Assembly (NCBI GenBank): GCA_034401795.1
Contig: CM067359.1
Coordinates: 142,668,233 to 142,732,232, forward strand
DNA length: 64,000 bases
Source of the DNA: Chaetoderma sp. LZ-2023a
Lineage: Eukaryota; Mollusca; Caudofoveata; Chaetodermatida; Chaetodermatidae
Reading direction: 5' to 3'
The notes under the pieces are model-generated. The model saw only the letters and a list, made by a program, of their open reading frames with translations, did not search any database and was not told where the DNA came from. A program made the translations under genes and the position numbers. This document shows, piece after piece, positions 47,167-59,399 of this stretch; the first letter of the stretch is position 1, and every line of letters begins with the position of its first letter.

Positions 47167-47562
47167 CGGACGGATCCATTTTTAGCTATGCCACGCCCAT
47201 TTCTAGCCCACGATGTGTTAGTGTTGGGATCGATTTATATACATATGTTGGACACTGAAATCTCAGTGTTCTATTTTCAAGGTAATTATACAGGTAAGTT
47301 GTTGAATATTTTGAAACTAATTTTACTGGGTACTGTTGCTGTGTATGACAACAACAGCAGCACGTGTCCAGTCAAATTATTTTCAAAATATTCAAATGAA
47401 AGTTTATTTAATAGTAAATACATCAAAGATTCGTACACTTGACAGACTTTTCCAGTTTCGCGATGGAGTAGCATTTGTCAGTTATGATTGCGACATTAGC
47501 TTAGACTACATGTGACGTAATTGATTATGACATCATATACTTGAGCGACCGATTGGATCCCT
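47167..47562 (+). mobile_element. MITE family M1, copy 6
   Basis: CGGATCCATTTTTAGCTATG at the left and GATTGGATCC at the right, with a good core (GTTGTTGAATATTTTGAAAC / TTATTTTCAAAATATTC) and CAGCAGCAC centre. Confidence 0.65.
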
Positions 47563-47702
47563 CTATTCGTACCCATGCATTTCATATTAAGTATTAAACC
47601 TACTGTAAATGTTTACGATGTAGAAATATATGCTCTACATCTCCACCAACTAACTCTCTAAACACTCGAATTTGTTCAAGAAAATTTCAATTTTCTCATA
47701 GT

Positions 47703-47836
47703 AAATGTCCATTTGCAGACCAAGAGAAGACTATTTTTGAAAATTTACCACTGGAATGACTGGCTCGGTTATCGAGCCAGTTATCCGGCGGTAAATTTTC
47801 AAAAATAGTCTTCTCTTGGTCTGCAAATGCGCATTT
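47703..47836. mobile_element. Hairpin element family P2, best copy
   Basis: Almost perfect palindrome: TTGCAGACCAAGAGAAGAC and GGAATGACTGGCTCGG mirrored by CGAGCCAGTTATCC and GTCTTCTCTTGGTCTGCAA. Arms are about 60 bases with very few mismatches. Confidence 0.9.
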
Positions 47837-47939
47837 CCCAAGACCACCGCAGAAAACATTTTTGCCTGATATGAGTGTTAGTGTTAAGCATGTCCAGCAA
47901 ATGGTATTAAAATATACCAATTCATGAATCCAGTTCCTC

Positions 47940-48208
47940 AGTCACTTGTACGAATTGTATGTCTGTACGATTTAATAAACATGCTGTTGAATACTTTGAA
48001 ACTAATCTGACTTGGCGCTGTTGCTGCCATAGGTGGGAACAGCAACCAGTCAAATTAGTTTCAAAATATTCAACAGCTTACCGGTATAGTTTTCTGGAAA
48101 TTGAGATTCAGGGAGGACATGGATCGATTGATCGCAACACTGGTAATGCGTTGGTGGAGCTTAACTAGAGACGGGGGGGGGGGGGGGCTAAAACTGGATT
48201 CCTCCATT
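47940..48208 (-). mobile_element. MITE family M1, copy 7, inverted and interrupted by poly-G
   Basis: Reads on the minus strand from AATGGAGGAATCCAGTTTTAG to the core arms and ACATACAATTCGTAC. A G-run of about 16 interrupts it near 48,172. Confidence 0.7.
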
Positions 48209-48338
48209 AAATTGCTTGCGGATATACATTGTTTCAGGTTACACGGGATAGCGTCATACATTAGGCAAATTCTAGTAAAACTGAAAGTTTGCAAAAAAAA
48301 TTTCAATCACAAAATACAACAATAAACTGCACACACAA

Positions 48339-48474
48339 ATGGAGTAATCCACTTTTAGCTATACCTCGCCCACCTCTAGCTAAGCTCCGCCCACGCTTTG
48401 CTCATGTTGGGATCAATCGAACCCTGAACTCCATGAATATTTCTTTCCAGAAACCTATACATGTAAGTTGTTTA
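48339..48474 (+). mobile_element. MITE family M1, copy 8, truncated
   Basis: Only the left third: AATGGAGTAATCCACTTTTAG, GCTCATGTTGGGATCAATCG and TTTCCAGAAACCTATAC. The core is lost. Confidence 0.7.
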
Positions 48475-48510
48475 TTTACCAAGATCTGCGCCTAACCGTA
48501 TTATGTTTCT

Positions 48511-48630
48511 GGGCCCATATTCCAGAACCTATCGTTAGGACAGCGATATCGTTACACTCATGTTATGCTATCGGAGTAACGATATCGCTGTCCTAAGGAT
48601 AGCTTCGGATAGCTTCCGGAACATGGGCCC
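48511..48630. mobile_element. 120 bp foldback element with GGGCCC ends
   Basis: GGGCCCATATTCCAGAA at the left and TTCCGGAACATGGGCCC at the right, with inner arms GGACAGCGATATCGTTAC and GTAACGATATCGCTGTCC. It folds almost end to end. No target duplication is obvious. It has no coding content. Confidence 0.8.
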
Positions 48631-48922
48631 TGGGCTTTACACGAAAACACACCATAATGTTATTGAGCCCAATAGGTAAATGGTTAATCCAACGGATATC
48701 GAATGGTTTAGAATTAATTTCTTTTTGTGCTCAGATATTCTTCCCATCCCATGTTTCGTGAATCGTTGGTTAATACCACTGAAACTATGTATTAAATGTA
48801 TAATTTGAATTAATACACATCTTCGTCTCGTTGCTTATCCACGGATATTTACGCTGTAATTAAATGGGAAATAGCTGAGGTGCGATTTAATAATTTACCG
48901 ATTGCGTTACCATGACAATCTG

Positions 48923-49281
48923 AATGAACCTTTCTAGGTTTAGCTATGTCCCGCACATCGCTAGCTAAGCTCCACCAATACCTTGCTCGTGTTGGGATCG
49001 ATCAACCCCTGACTATTAATTTCCAGAAAAACTATGCAGGTAAGCTGTTGTATATTTTGAAACTAATTTGACTGGGTGCTACCTAGTCAAATTAGTTTCA
49101 AAATATTCAACAGCATGTTTATTAAATAGCAAAGACAATACAATTCGGACACCGTGTCGGACTATTAAGCGTTTAAGATGTACTAAATCGAGTCATCCAT
49201 GGCGTCATCCTTCACGTCATGTAGTTGAGTATGACGTCATATTACGTCAGATGATGGATGGATAAAATAGAAAGGTTCATT
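48923..49281 (+). mobile_element. MITE family M1, copy 9
   Basis: AATGAACCTTTCTAGGTTTAG at the left and AATAGAAAGGTTCATT at the right, with core arms meeting in a short loop (GGGTGCTACC) and TGACGTCATATTACGTCAG in the tail. Confidence 0.8.
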
Positions 49282-49439
49282 GCCCTCATGAAGAAGAACG
49301 ACTTGCTGAACTGATTGCTTTGTAGACAATACAATAAAACATTGCGAATTAGGAAAACTACAATCGCAGTGTAGTAAATTCTAACCGTGGGCGCTGAAAA
49401 TTTGGTAGTCATTCCTGTACGTCCCGCTGATATGCGGCG

Positions 49440-49870
49440 GGATCTGATGGTTATTTAAAGAAAGTTTCTGAGCGCTAAATGCCTTTAAAGGGCATTTCTT
49501 GCAATTAGCCTACCTAGGGAGAAATCATGATATGGTCCTCTAAATGCCTGTCAACTTATTCCATTTGATTTCTGCAAGGATCGCAATGATTGTGTAACGT
49601 GAAAGCTCTTAAAAGGCATTTCCTGCATTTTTAGATGGCAATATCAGGATGTGGCACTACAAAAGGCTGTCAAATTATTTTTTTCTGCAGGGCTTTCACA
49701 CTTTTGGACTCTAAAGGTTCTTAAAGGGTTTTCTATGCATATATAGAAGGACATGTCATGGTATGTACATTGAAATTATCCTACTTTTAAAGGGATGCCA
49801 AAATTGATAAATCTACAAACCGTTAGAGGGCATTACCTGCATTTTCACAATTGGTCGTCTGAGCTGATGC
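49440..49870 (+). repeat. Four degenerate units of about 100-130 bp
   Basis: AAAGGGCATTTCTTGCA, AAAAGGCATTTCCTGCA, AAAGGGTTTTCTATGCA and AGAGGGCATTACCTGCA recur near 49,479, 49,612, 49,724 and 49,825. The tracts following the first three share a TCATGATATGG-like motif. Confidence 0.55.
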
Positions 49871-51425
49871 CTCGTATCAGTGGGCGACCTGGACTACTAG
49901 ACTCTTGCCACCAGGACCCCATTCACTTTGGCTCTGATATCGAGCTATTGGGTAGAAACGGCAACCATAGATGATAACAGCCTTCGCTGTTGTCAATCAT
50001 GACTATTCCACCATGGTCCTGGTCACTCTTCTTTTTAAAAAATATCTAACATAATCCACCATGGATCTCAAGAATATGCTCGAATATCAACACTCATGCC
50101 AAACTATTACATGATTGATGAGTAATGCAGACAACCCCAATGAAGCATCTGTGCATAGACCAATCTAAGATAGGAGAAACACTAGACATCGTTGGACCCC
50201 ATTTCACCAACGTGCCACCATCAGTGAAAAAATAATCACTGGAAGGTACTAGACAAAAAGCGGCTGGTGGTCGCAAATCATACATTAATTGCGCATTGTG
50301 ACATTCTGAACCCAGACATATAACTCATGTCATATTAGTAGAAGACATCTATCACAGAAGAAGTCTGTCATACTGTAGGATTAGTGGGCAGTTTTGGGAA
50401 CTTGTTTTGAACATGGCTTCGATGTCACCAGGGGCAACCAAAATGTGTTTGGGTATCCTTCTCAAATGTTTGGGGAGCGGCCACCAGGGGGAGTTTTCCA
50501 AGATGGCCAGTGGTAATATCTGGTTTCTTGCGGTGGACTATGTAATTATCAACACAAACCATGGCATTTATTAAGATACATTGTTGAAGAGCCCTAAAAT
50601 TGCGTTTTATCTTAATTTGACAATGCCATGCGAAATGTAATTTGTGATAATGCACGTAACCCATTAACCTGATGGAAATGCATATTAAAGAATCATTTAC
50701 TTTTAGTTTCCAGCTTGTTGAAACATACAAGAAATGTGCATCATTTGTAGTTCCAAACACACTCCCACAACATTGATCACAACTTCTACTATTTATTATT
50801 ATTTTTATATAAGAATACCAAATTAAAGCAAACCACTCTAGATTGAGATAAATCATCAAATATTTGCCAAATTTATAACCAATTAAATCTTCAACTTATA
50901 TTCCAAAGATATCCTATAAATTTATCTCAAGTCATCTAATCCAAAAGGGGCTTGAATTGGGATTGAAACTTCTAGATGAAGCAAAAGACCTGTTTTGAAT
51001 GTTGAGAAAATCTCGTGAGAATTTGCATCACTTAGCTTCCCCGAATACAGTGGCGTGGAGGCGTGGAGTCATACCCAGAGCTGTCATTCTATGTCAATAA
51101 ACGGTTAGAAATGTTAAAGGAGGGAAAGAGCCAGCCCACTGGCATTTGTTAGCTTGAGATGTCATCAATCGCTGCCGGACTTGGTGTTCATATCTGACCC
51201 ATTTTCCCAGTCAATGACAGGGAATCCATATTCCTGTATGCCATTCAATTTATGCATTGAGTGTACCATGAAGATAGGATCAAAATGGTGCTGACTGGAT
51301 ATGGTTACTTAAGACTGAAAAGGCATTGGAAACAATGTGAATGAGAAACGGAATTCCTTGCATACTGCTGCAAATTCTAATAGTATTAATTCAGCTTTTC
51401 ACAAGGGAAACACTAAAATATCGCT
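49871..51425. other. Gene-free interval
   Basis: Frames at 50,094-50,285 and 50,425-50,859 (minus) show no domain or splice support. Nothing else can be defined. Confidence 0.5.
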
Positions 51426-51688
51426 TGTCTAAAGATGAACAAGCAGTACAAAACATGGATTTCTAGATTGATGAATTGGCATTCCACCCATTTGATTTGA
51501 GCCACACAACTCTACGATCCCTGCAATCAGGGTTGATTGCATCTGGAACACTAAGTCCAGACTTCGAGACTGTACTCACTGATTATGAACGAATTGTTAA
51601 GTCCTTTAAGCAAGAAAGATTTTTACAACCATACATACAAAATCATGCAACAACAATCCACAGTGCAGTGTGCACCAAGATAAGATAA
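51426..51688 (+). pseudogene. C-terminal remnant of an unclassified repeat-encoded protein
   Basis: Reads LSKDEQAVQNM, then FHPFDLSHTTLRSLQSGLIA, SGTLSPDFETVLTDYERIVK and SFKQERFL. The layout (PF...L-x-S-L-x-S-G-x-x-A...D-F-E...F-x-x-E-R) resembles the same broad class of repeat-borne proteins suspected at 10,337. It is a decayed fragment. I do not know the element family. Confidence 0.35.
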
Positions 51689-52167
51689 CATAAACGACCG
51701 ATGATATGGAAAAGAAGGTCATGGAGTAGTTCGGATCGACCAGTCGAATACCGGCCGTACCAGTTAAGCTGGGTACACGCCGCCCGCCCCGGATTCGTTT
51801 CCTGAACACGCCCCCCCCCCCCTGGGTAGAGCCATAAGCGTGTATAGGCCTATGGGAGCGATAGCGTTGCCAAAACGTCTAAGTTCGTTAAAACGCATGA
51901 TGTGCATGCGCGCGCCAGGATGCTGATTTTGATCGAGCACGTAGTTTACAACCAAGATAGGATGGTGCTTTTAGTGTACCAAGATGGTACCCTGTAATCC
52001 TTATTGATTGCATGTTCCAGTTAAATCTGGCATTGATCAAGACCAGAATTTAACGGGCTTTTTAAATCTGTAAACCATTTCAAAATCGGTTGGCCGAGTT
52101 ATCCACGGAAAACCCTTCTTGATTACCTTCAAAATATTGCCGTGACGTCATAACCACGTGGACGCAG
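51689..52167. other. 5' flank of the plus-strand Gypsy element
   Basis: Contains a poly-C run near 51,811-51,822. No gene is supported. Confidence 0.5.
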
Positions 52168-55100
52168 AACTTCTAGAACATTCGGCTGCGCTATTATTAG
52201 CTACGCGCTGATTGGCTGTTGCTCGAACGATGATTGGTTGTAGCCTGCGCCTGTGACCAGGGGCCGAACAGGTTGGATCTGTACCAGCGACTATCAGCAC
52301 AACAGACAATACGCGTTTTACTTCGCTAAGTGTCAGGTTTTTATCCCGTAGCTGGCAGTTGTCCAACCCACCACAGTAAGAACAATTTTGTAACTCCCTA
52401 CCTACGGGAGTAATTTGGAACTTCTGATAATTGTTCACGAATATCAATATCTACTTCGGAACACAAATTTGCGGTGAGGCCTTTACAGCCTGAATATGTG
52501 AGTCTACAGATGTAGAGGCAGGATGTTCTTTGATGGATGACTCGCCGGATCTGCCGGCATCGCCTAAAAGTTGTATTTCAACCGTCACCGCACTAATATC
52601 GTGTAGGTTCTTCTAATTTTCGACCGCAGCAAGTAAACTCTGCCCGGTGCGTCTTCAGAGCTGGCTGACGTACCAAGCACCGTGACGCTTTGTTTTGTAT
52701 CTTCGTTTGCCTCTGACAACCCCCGCTTGTGATCGGGTTGTTTACACTTCCATCCGTACCATCGGTGTATGGGAACTTTCTTCACCACAGTAGTACTATC
52801 GTATCTTTTGCTGATTGCTCGTTAAACATCCTATTAGGCTTACAGCGCTGAGCGATGTTCTCCCGCCATGAGTGTTCTTGCGGACATCTTGTTTGTGGAA
52901 AACAGCTTGTGGGAACCAACCTGCGGGAACTTTCCAGCTTCCTGAGAATGCATCATCGCACGTCAACTACGGAATGACGTATCAATTTCAGTAACACGGT
53001 AGCCTAACTTAAGAATGACTACCGAGTATTCAAGTAACTATACTTAACAGTTTAATTATTTCTCTATATGTATTTCGTTAATTATATTGTATCCGTAAGA
53101 ATGGTCCCGATGACTAAAAGGAACTGTAACAGTCTTAGGACCGCTAGTTATAATTTCTGTATTTTTTTTATAGTTATTCTCATTTTCCTCAATGTGTTGC
53201 TAACCGCAGTATAGTAGGTTCGTTAACCTGTACTAATATATATAACTTTGATCATTTGATACCGTTTCGATTGTTCTGGTTAGATTATGTATATATATGG
53301 CCAGTGGCCATCAGTTCATATGTTTTGCTTAGTTATAGAAAATATAGGACTGCAGTGCACGTAGGAAACACTATACAGCAACACTTATATATGCAGAATT
53401 TCTCCCGCCACCAACAATTTTTCACTGAGGTCGCTGTCCATGCTATAGCTCTGTTTAGCCCGCCATGCTACCGACTAAACCTTTTCTATTCAGCTCAATA
53501 GGATAGGTTCGAAATGATTAGCGATACTTTCTTCATTGCATACTCTGTAATATACTCTTCTCTTCCGGCAGTGCGATAATCTAGCCCCGCACTCCGGTAA
53601 GACTCATAACCACAAGATTTTGTCTCTCTTCATGTTATGTTCCACTCAGCCTTGTGGCTTCTTAATTGTTTGGATGTCCCTATCCGCATCATGGGCTGAT
53701 CTGACTCTGGAAAACTATTGGAATTTCTGAGCGGTGATGGCCAGGGTGTGGTGTCACATATATTTCCCTTGTATCTCTGGATACTTAGTAGTTAGCACTT
53801 TAGCCAATGTAGGAAAGCACTGCGAAAACATATATTAATCATTATTTTTATTACTGACCAAACCTCCCGCAATGCAGTGCAAAACAGGGCAACTTCTATA
53901 TAAACCTAACGACAGGTTAAACGGTTAGTTCCATAGGACCGGGTACGGGCGAGGTACGTACCCCCACCGATCTGCCACGCCCTTGCGGGAAAGACGTTTA
54001 CGGTGGGTATTCGTCTCTCTTACCCCCACCATAACGATAGAACAATGGTCAAATAATGCTTTCGTGAAAAGTAACCAATGCCTTGTAACGTTCTATGTGC
54101 TTACGGGGCAGGATGTCCGGATTCTTATCCAGTTCGGAGATCTTGCTACGTAACATGTATGAGCGCTGTCTTCAGTATTGATGTCCTAGGGCATCTGTTC
54201 TCAGTGTCTAATAGCTAGGTAGATACCCGCCAGTTGCGGCCAAAAATAGTTCTTGTTTTGAAAACAACTAACAGCTAATTAAGCAGAGCAGAAGGCCCGC
54301 ATAAATAAAGCGGCAACTACTAATTCAGCATACCAAGAATCACATAAGACGGTGACGAGGGAATCCATCGGGAATTGCCTGTCCCGTCTTCACGTAAAAC
54401 AGTAAGCACCCCTATAGTCATCTCACTAGGTATGGTCTTTTCTTTCTAAAGCAATTTTGGTTGAAATATTAGTGGACCCATTTTTGCCTACTGCTCTTCT
54501 CCCGCTTTAAGCAGTGGCGACACCTTCCCGAGATGGAGGCCCGCGCTAGGCACTTGCCTCTTGCAAGGATTCAGCGACGACGGTCCACGCGAGGATAATA
54601 CTCCTCACCCAAACTAGCACTAGGAGTAGTGGCCGCGTGGGGCACATAACCTTTCGTCCTAGATAACCTTCCTTTCAGCATAGAGGTATAATAACTTATA
54701 TTAAGTTAATTAGTTAAGTCTCGTGTATGGAAGCCTCCCTTGCGGGGATACCTCTGTGGACCTACGAGTCTGTGTGGTACCTCAGGGAGCCCCATGTTTA
54801 AAAGTTCATCCACCTGTCTCTATGTCTCGTATTTTCGTATGCTCTTACTGTAGTAGTATCTAGCATATTTATAATTGTTTAGGTAAACTCATTGTATAGA
54901 CTTATATTTTTAGGTCACCAAATCAAATCTTGTAAGTCCATAGATCACGAAATTGCTATGGACAGGCATACTGGTGACACACATTCTTGGGATGAGACCG
55001 TTGTGTTTAATGTTCGCGACGATGGTCACACGGCCCCACTGGAACGATTGAGTTCCACCGGCCTTAGGAGCCGGTTTTTGTTTCCTGCAGGGCAGTCTCG

Positions 55101-55218
55101 TACAAGGTCCGTCACCCCGAGACCGGATGCTAACCAGCGTCATCACTCGTCGTGCACTTGCAGCGCGGCGAGTCGACATGATACACCGGAACGGCCCGAC
55201 ACTACCCGGCGAGCTACA
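52168..55218 (+). repeat. 5' LTR of the plus-strand Gypsy element (fossil)
   Basis: The left border is set by the match to 63,907 onward (TTCTAGAACATTCGGCTGC, then GATTGGCTGTTGCTCGAACG). The right border is GAGCTACA, two bases before the primer-binding site. About 3.05 kb, unusually long. Two inverted CCAAT boxes stand at 52,210 and 52,232; I see no clear TATA box after them in this copy. Confidence 0.75.
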
Positions 55219-57048
55219 AGTGGCGCCCGATGTGGGGCTCGAAGAACATCGGTAACGAACCGTAGCGAACTCACCCCCACATCATATAGCGAGCTCAGTT
55301 CAATACCTTCTCCATTTAGCAACGACTCTCTCGATCAAGAGGTAGCGTCATACGATGGATGTTCAGCACACATGCTCACTGACTATGCCAGAAATTCAGC
55401 GGGATCAACAACCCCGTACTATAACCTGTTTTCGCCTGTTAGCGATGGCACCTTTATGGATGCCTTACAGGCGGGAACAGAGTTCAGAACAATATCGGAC
55501 GCCCGCGACGTAGGCCACCACCAACAGGGCCGAATCGTGGACGACCCTGACAAAGACCCGATTATGGCCATATCAATAGCCCTTCAGACTACTATTGTTC
55601 ACCCATGTCATCTACGGAAACTGTATGGCCGGGTGATAATCCACAATACAGACAACCTCCCGCACCGCCCCCTTCTAGCGCAACGCTATACTCAAGGGGC
55701 CCACCGCGGCTTTATCGGGAGGAATCAGCACCACCATTTCGCTGGTATATCAGTCACGCAGCACATCATGACTGTCAGTCGACCGCACCACCGCCATATG
55801 AGGAACGTCAGTCCTCACCTCGGGAGGAATGACCACGCAATCTTCACAACAATCCACCTCCCGTCCATGGACCCATGCCGGTCTATGGCTCTACATAAGA
55901 GGCAGACTCATTGAATTGGAGTACGCATGTCCTGGCTCCTCGGCACCGACGGGAAACACCAACACCACCGCCACCTGCCCCACGACCAACCTCAACATAC
56001 TCATCAACTTCCCAGATACCCGCACCACCCAGATTTCAGCCGTTGCATTCTTCCCGTGGTCTTGGCCGAGTCATCCTCCCTCCCGAGTTTAGTGGGAAAA
56101 ATGACTGGACCAATTATAAAATTCAGTTCGAAATCACAAGTCGGACTAACCGCTGGAACGATCAGTAAATGGGTGAATAACTCGCCGGAAAAGCCCTTCA
56201 AGTTCTTGCGGATCTGGGAACTGATTACACACCCACCTACACACAGTTGGAACGAGCACTGATGGAGCGATTTGGCGACACAGCCCTCGGAGAAACCAGT
56301 CGTCTCCAACTTAAAAATCTCTGACGACGCATGGGAGAAACTCTTCCCGAGTTAGCTAGCCAAATCAGGAGGCTAGTCACCCGCGCATATCCGAGCACCA
56401 ATACCGAGGGCGTGATCCATTTGCATCTAGATACTTTCATCGATACATTAAGTGGTGAACCCGCCCTGAAAGAAAAACTGTTTCTCGGCGACCACAGGAG
56501 TTTGGCCCAATTAACGGCAACCGTGGTTCGCATAGAGAACTTTCTCGAGTGGGAGAAGAGTAACCGACGCCAACTCCATCCTATCAACGAGATAGAGGGT
56601 GCAGCTACCGCCCCGCCCGCTAGTGCTCCCCCCCCCCCCACACCCCAGTTCATCAACACCGGCCACACAAACATCACCATCACCAGATGTGCAGAATTCC
56701 AGTCAAAATCAAGCGCCTGGAGGAAGGGGGCGTGCCCGTAGAGGAAATTACAACGGGGCCCCCGGGCGCGGGAACCAGCAAAACAACAATAACAACAGCA
56801 ACAGGAGAGAACGTATAGATGAGATTAACAAGCAAATCTCCGCACTCACCAATTTGGTTACAGCACTTAGCACCAACCTCGCCACCACACAGTTTAGGAC
56901 AGCAAACAGCACCGCACCACCACCGAACACCTGTATTGGATGTGGTCAGCCAGGCCATTGGAGGGAACGGTGTCCTAGCCGACCTCCCTCTACAACGCCT
57001 GCCTCCAACTGTAGCACACCGCAGCCGGAGAAACAGTCACACTCCTAA
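54958..57048 (+). pseudogene. gag region, starting inside the LTR (fossil)
   Basis: A frame open from 54,892 to 55,914 has its likely ATG at 54,958, inside the LTR (MDRHTGDTHSWDETVVFNVR), and runs across the primer-binding site. Capsid-like text follows at 56,331-56,741 (HLDTFIDTLSGEPALKEKLF). A CCHC knuckle, TCIGCGQPGHWRERCP, lies at about 56,930-56,980. Confidence 0.7.
55221..55242 (+). other. Primer-binding site, tRNA-Lys type (fossil)
   Basis: TGGCGCCCGATGTGGGGCTC, then GA, complements the 3' end of animal tRNA-Lys apart from about two positions. It lies two bases past the LTR end. Confidence 0.8.
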
Positions 57049-57805
57049 GGGCACCGAATCACACCGAGCCACTTCGGTGCCCGTATTCGCCTCCCGGCTC
57101 AACTGCGGCTTTCATGCAACAACGTTCAGTGGCCAGCCATCATCCACCGAAAACAGCTTTCACACAGACACCAAAATGCACGGCTTCACATATGTCAGTG
57201 CCTACGTTGCCTCCCCTATCCGCAGCAATGACATCCTCCTCTTTTCCGCACACAATAAGCATTCTTTCCTATGTAAAATGGCAGCAGTAACATTGTAGCA
57301 CCTCCGCTGAAACAGCGTTTTTGCAAGCACCACGTCCCGCCACCAAGACACTAGATTCTAGGTGTCCTCTGGTGGTATGCAGAAGACCACCCCATTCAGC
57401 ATCATCTCCCGCATCCACAGACAGTAGCGACTCAGGAGACGATTCACTCCGCCTCATGGATTCGCAAGCGCCGACATAGATGGAGGAACGCACGTCCTTG
57501 GCGACATCACTGTTTCTTCTGTGCTTCACCAAAACATCCTATGAAGCATTGCAGGAAATGGCTTGCGCAGGTGGAGCTCATTCGTCATCCCGTACGCGCC
57601 ACCGTCTACACCAATACAGCCTACACAGAGACAGCAACAACAACACCCACCAATGCTACCCCCAGCTCCGCCTTCGAAGCAGCCTTCACACCATCAGCGA
57701 CGACGATCTGCCCCTTTCCTCACTCAGCCATCTATAACATTACAAGAAGCAATACGGAATACATAGAGTGATGCTGCCCCAACGCCATTATCCCGGACAG
57801 CATCA

Positions 57806-58369
57806 TTGGAAACTATTCTGCAGGTACATCGCACAGTAATATACAAATGTGCCTGTCTGTTTTGTGGCATTTCCATCAGTGCCACCGTCGACAACGGTAC
57901 TTCTATCACAGTATTTAACCAGCGCTTATATGAGAGCATCTCACCTCATAAGAAGCCTCCCCTTAAGCCTACAAACATTTACCTACAGACGGCTATGGGA
58001 GCGGATGAGCCCATAGCCGGTGTAGTCAATTTAGTTATCCAAATAGAGGAGATGCAATTCATTCAATGAGTTGTCATCGCCTCTATTCATAACGATGCCC
58101 TACTTGGCTCTGATTTCCTCAGTGCCAGCAAAGCCATCATGCACTGCAGACAACAGGAACTCGACATACACGGCCGACTGATACCTCTCGGACCAGCATC
58201 GTCATTGTACGATACATGTGCAGTAATATTATCAAGTACCGTCACAGTTGAGCCGGGACAGGAACAGATCTTATGGGCCACCGCACCTAGGTTAGGACAG
58301 TTATCCGTTACCACGGATAGATCAGGCCTTGGATTCCTTGTCCGGAGCCAAGTGGTTTTGTACCTTTGA
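57806..58369 (+). pseudogene. Retropepsin-like protease region (fossil)
   Basis: FCGISISATVDNGTSITVFN and NIYLQTAMGADEPIAGVVN correspond to the protease of the minus-strand element; ALLGSDFL recurs downstream. Confidence 0.75.
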
Positions 58370-58389
58370 CTTAGCTAGCGGTTACTGGC

Positions 58390-59330
58390 AAGTAGCCGTG
58401 GACGTGGGCTGACATGGAAAAGACTGCATTCGTTTGTAGGGATGGCCTTTTCCAATTCCGCAAGATGCCCTACGGTTTGTGCAATGTTCCCGGAACTTTT
58501 GAACGACTCATTGAGCAGGTATTAACCACCCTGCAATGGGAAATCTGTCTCTGTTACATCAATGACGTAATAGTCTTTGGACCCACGTTTGAGCAAACCT
58601 TAGTAAATTTGGACACCATGCTTTCAAGATTCCGCACGGCCAATTTGAAACTCAAACCGAAGAAATGTCATTTCTTTAGACAGCGCATTGAGTTCCTGGG
58701 ACACGTCATGTCCGGTGATGGAGTGGCTACTCAGCCATCAAAAACTAAGGCAGTAGCAGAGTGGCCTCGGCCCTCTTCAGTTACGGACACGTAGTTTTCT
58801 TGGCCTATGCCAGTACTATCGCCGTCACATCCGACATTGCTTCACCCCTCTACAGGATCACCGAGAAAGATCAACCATTCGAGTGGACGAGTGAGTGTGT
58901 AGGCTCATTCAGGGCGCTGAAGGAACTCTTGACGACCGCCCCAATTCTTGCTCACCCTAATCCAAACCTCGATTTCATCTTAGATAAATACACTATTGGC
59001 GTAGTTCTATCACAGGACACTGAAGACGGAACATAGCAGGTATTGGGTTATGGTTTGCGTACTCTGAATAAAATGGAGAGAAGATACGCAACCACCAAGC
59101 GAGAACTATTGGCAGTCGTCCTTTTCGTCAAGTATTAGAAGCACTTTCTGTACGGGTGCCCTATTGCACTCCGTACAGACCATGCCTCACTATGGTGGCT
59201 CCGGAACTTAAAAAAACTGGAGGGCCAGGTAGCGAGATGGCAGAAATCCCTGCATGCCTATAACTTTAATGTTGTTCACCATCCCGGCAAATTGCATGAG
59301 AATGCCAACGCCCTTAGTAGAATTGGCATG
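58390..59330 (+). pseudogene. Reverse transcriptase and RNase H (fossil)
   Basis: GLFQFRKMPYGLCNVPGTFE and IEFLGHVMSGDGV mark reverse transcriptase. RNase H follows with ILAHPNPNLDFILD, TTKRELLAVVLFVKY and LRTDHASLWWLRNLKKLEGQ. Confidence 0.85.
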
Positions 59331-59399
59331 GAAGCTGAACACGAAGAGGCCGCCACCGTGACACAGTCATCTCCGGACTTCCCCGAATTGAGGTGCGCA

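Noticed and set aside
50094-50859. Minus-strand frames of 63 and 144 codons
   Set aside because: No splice support, no recognisable domain, and no clear link to exon A.
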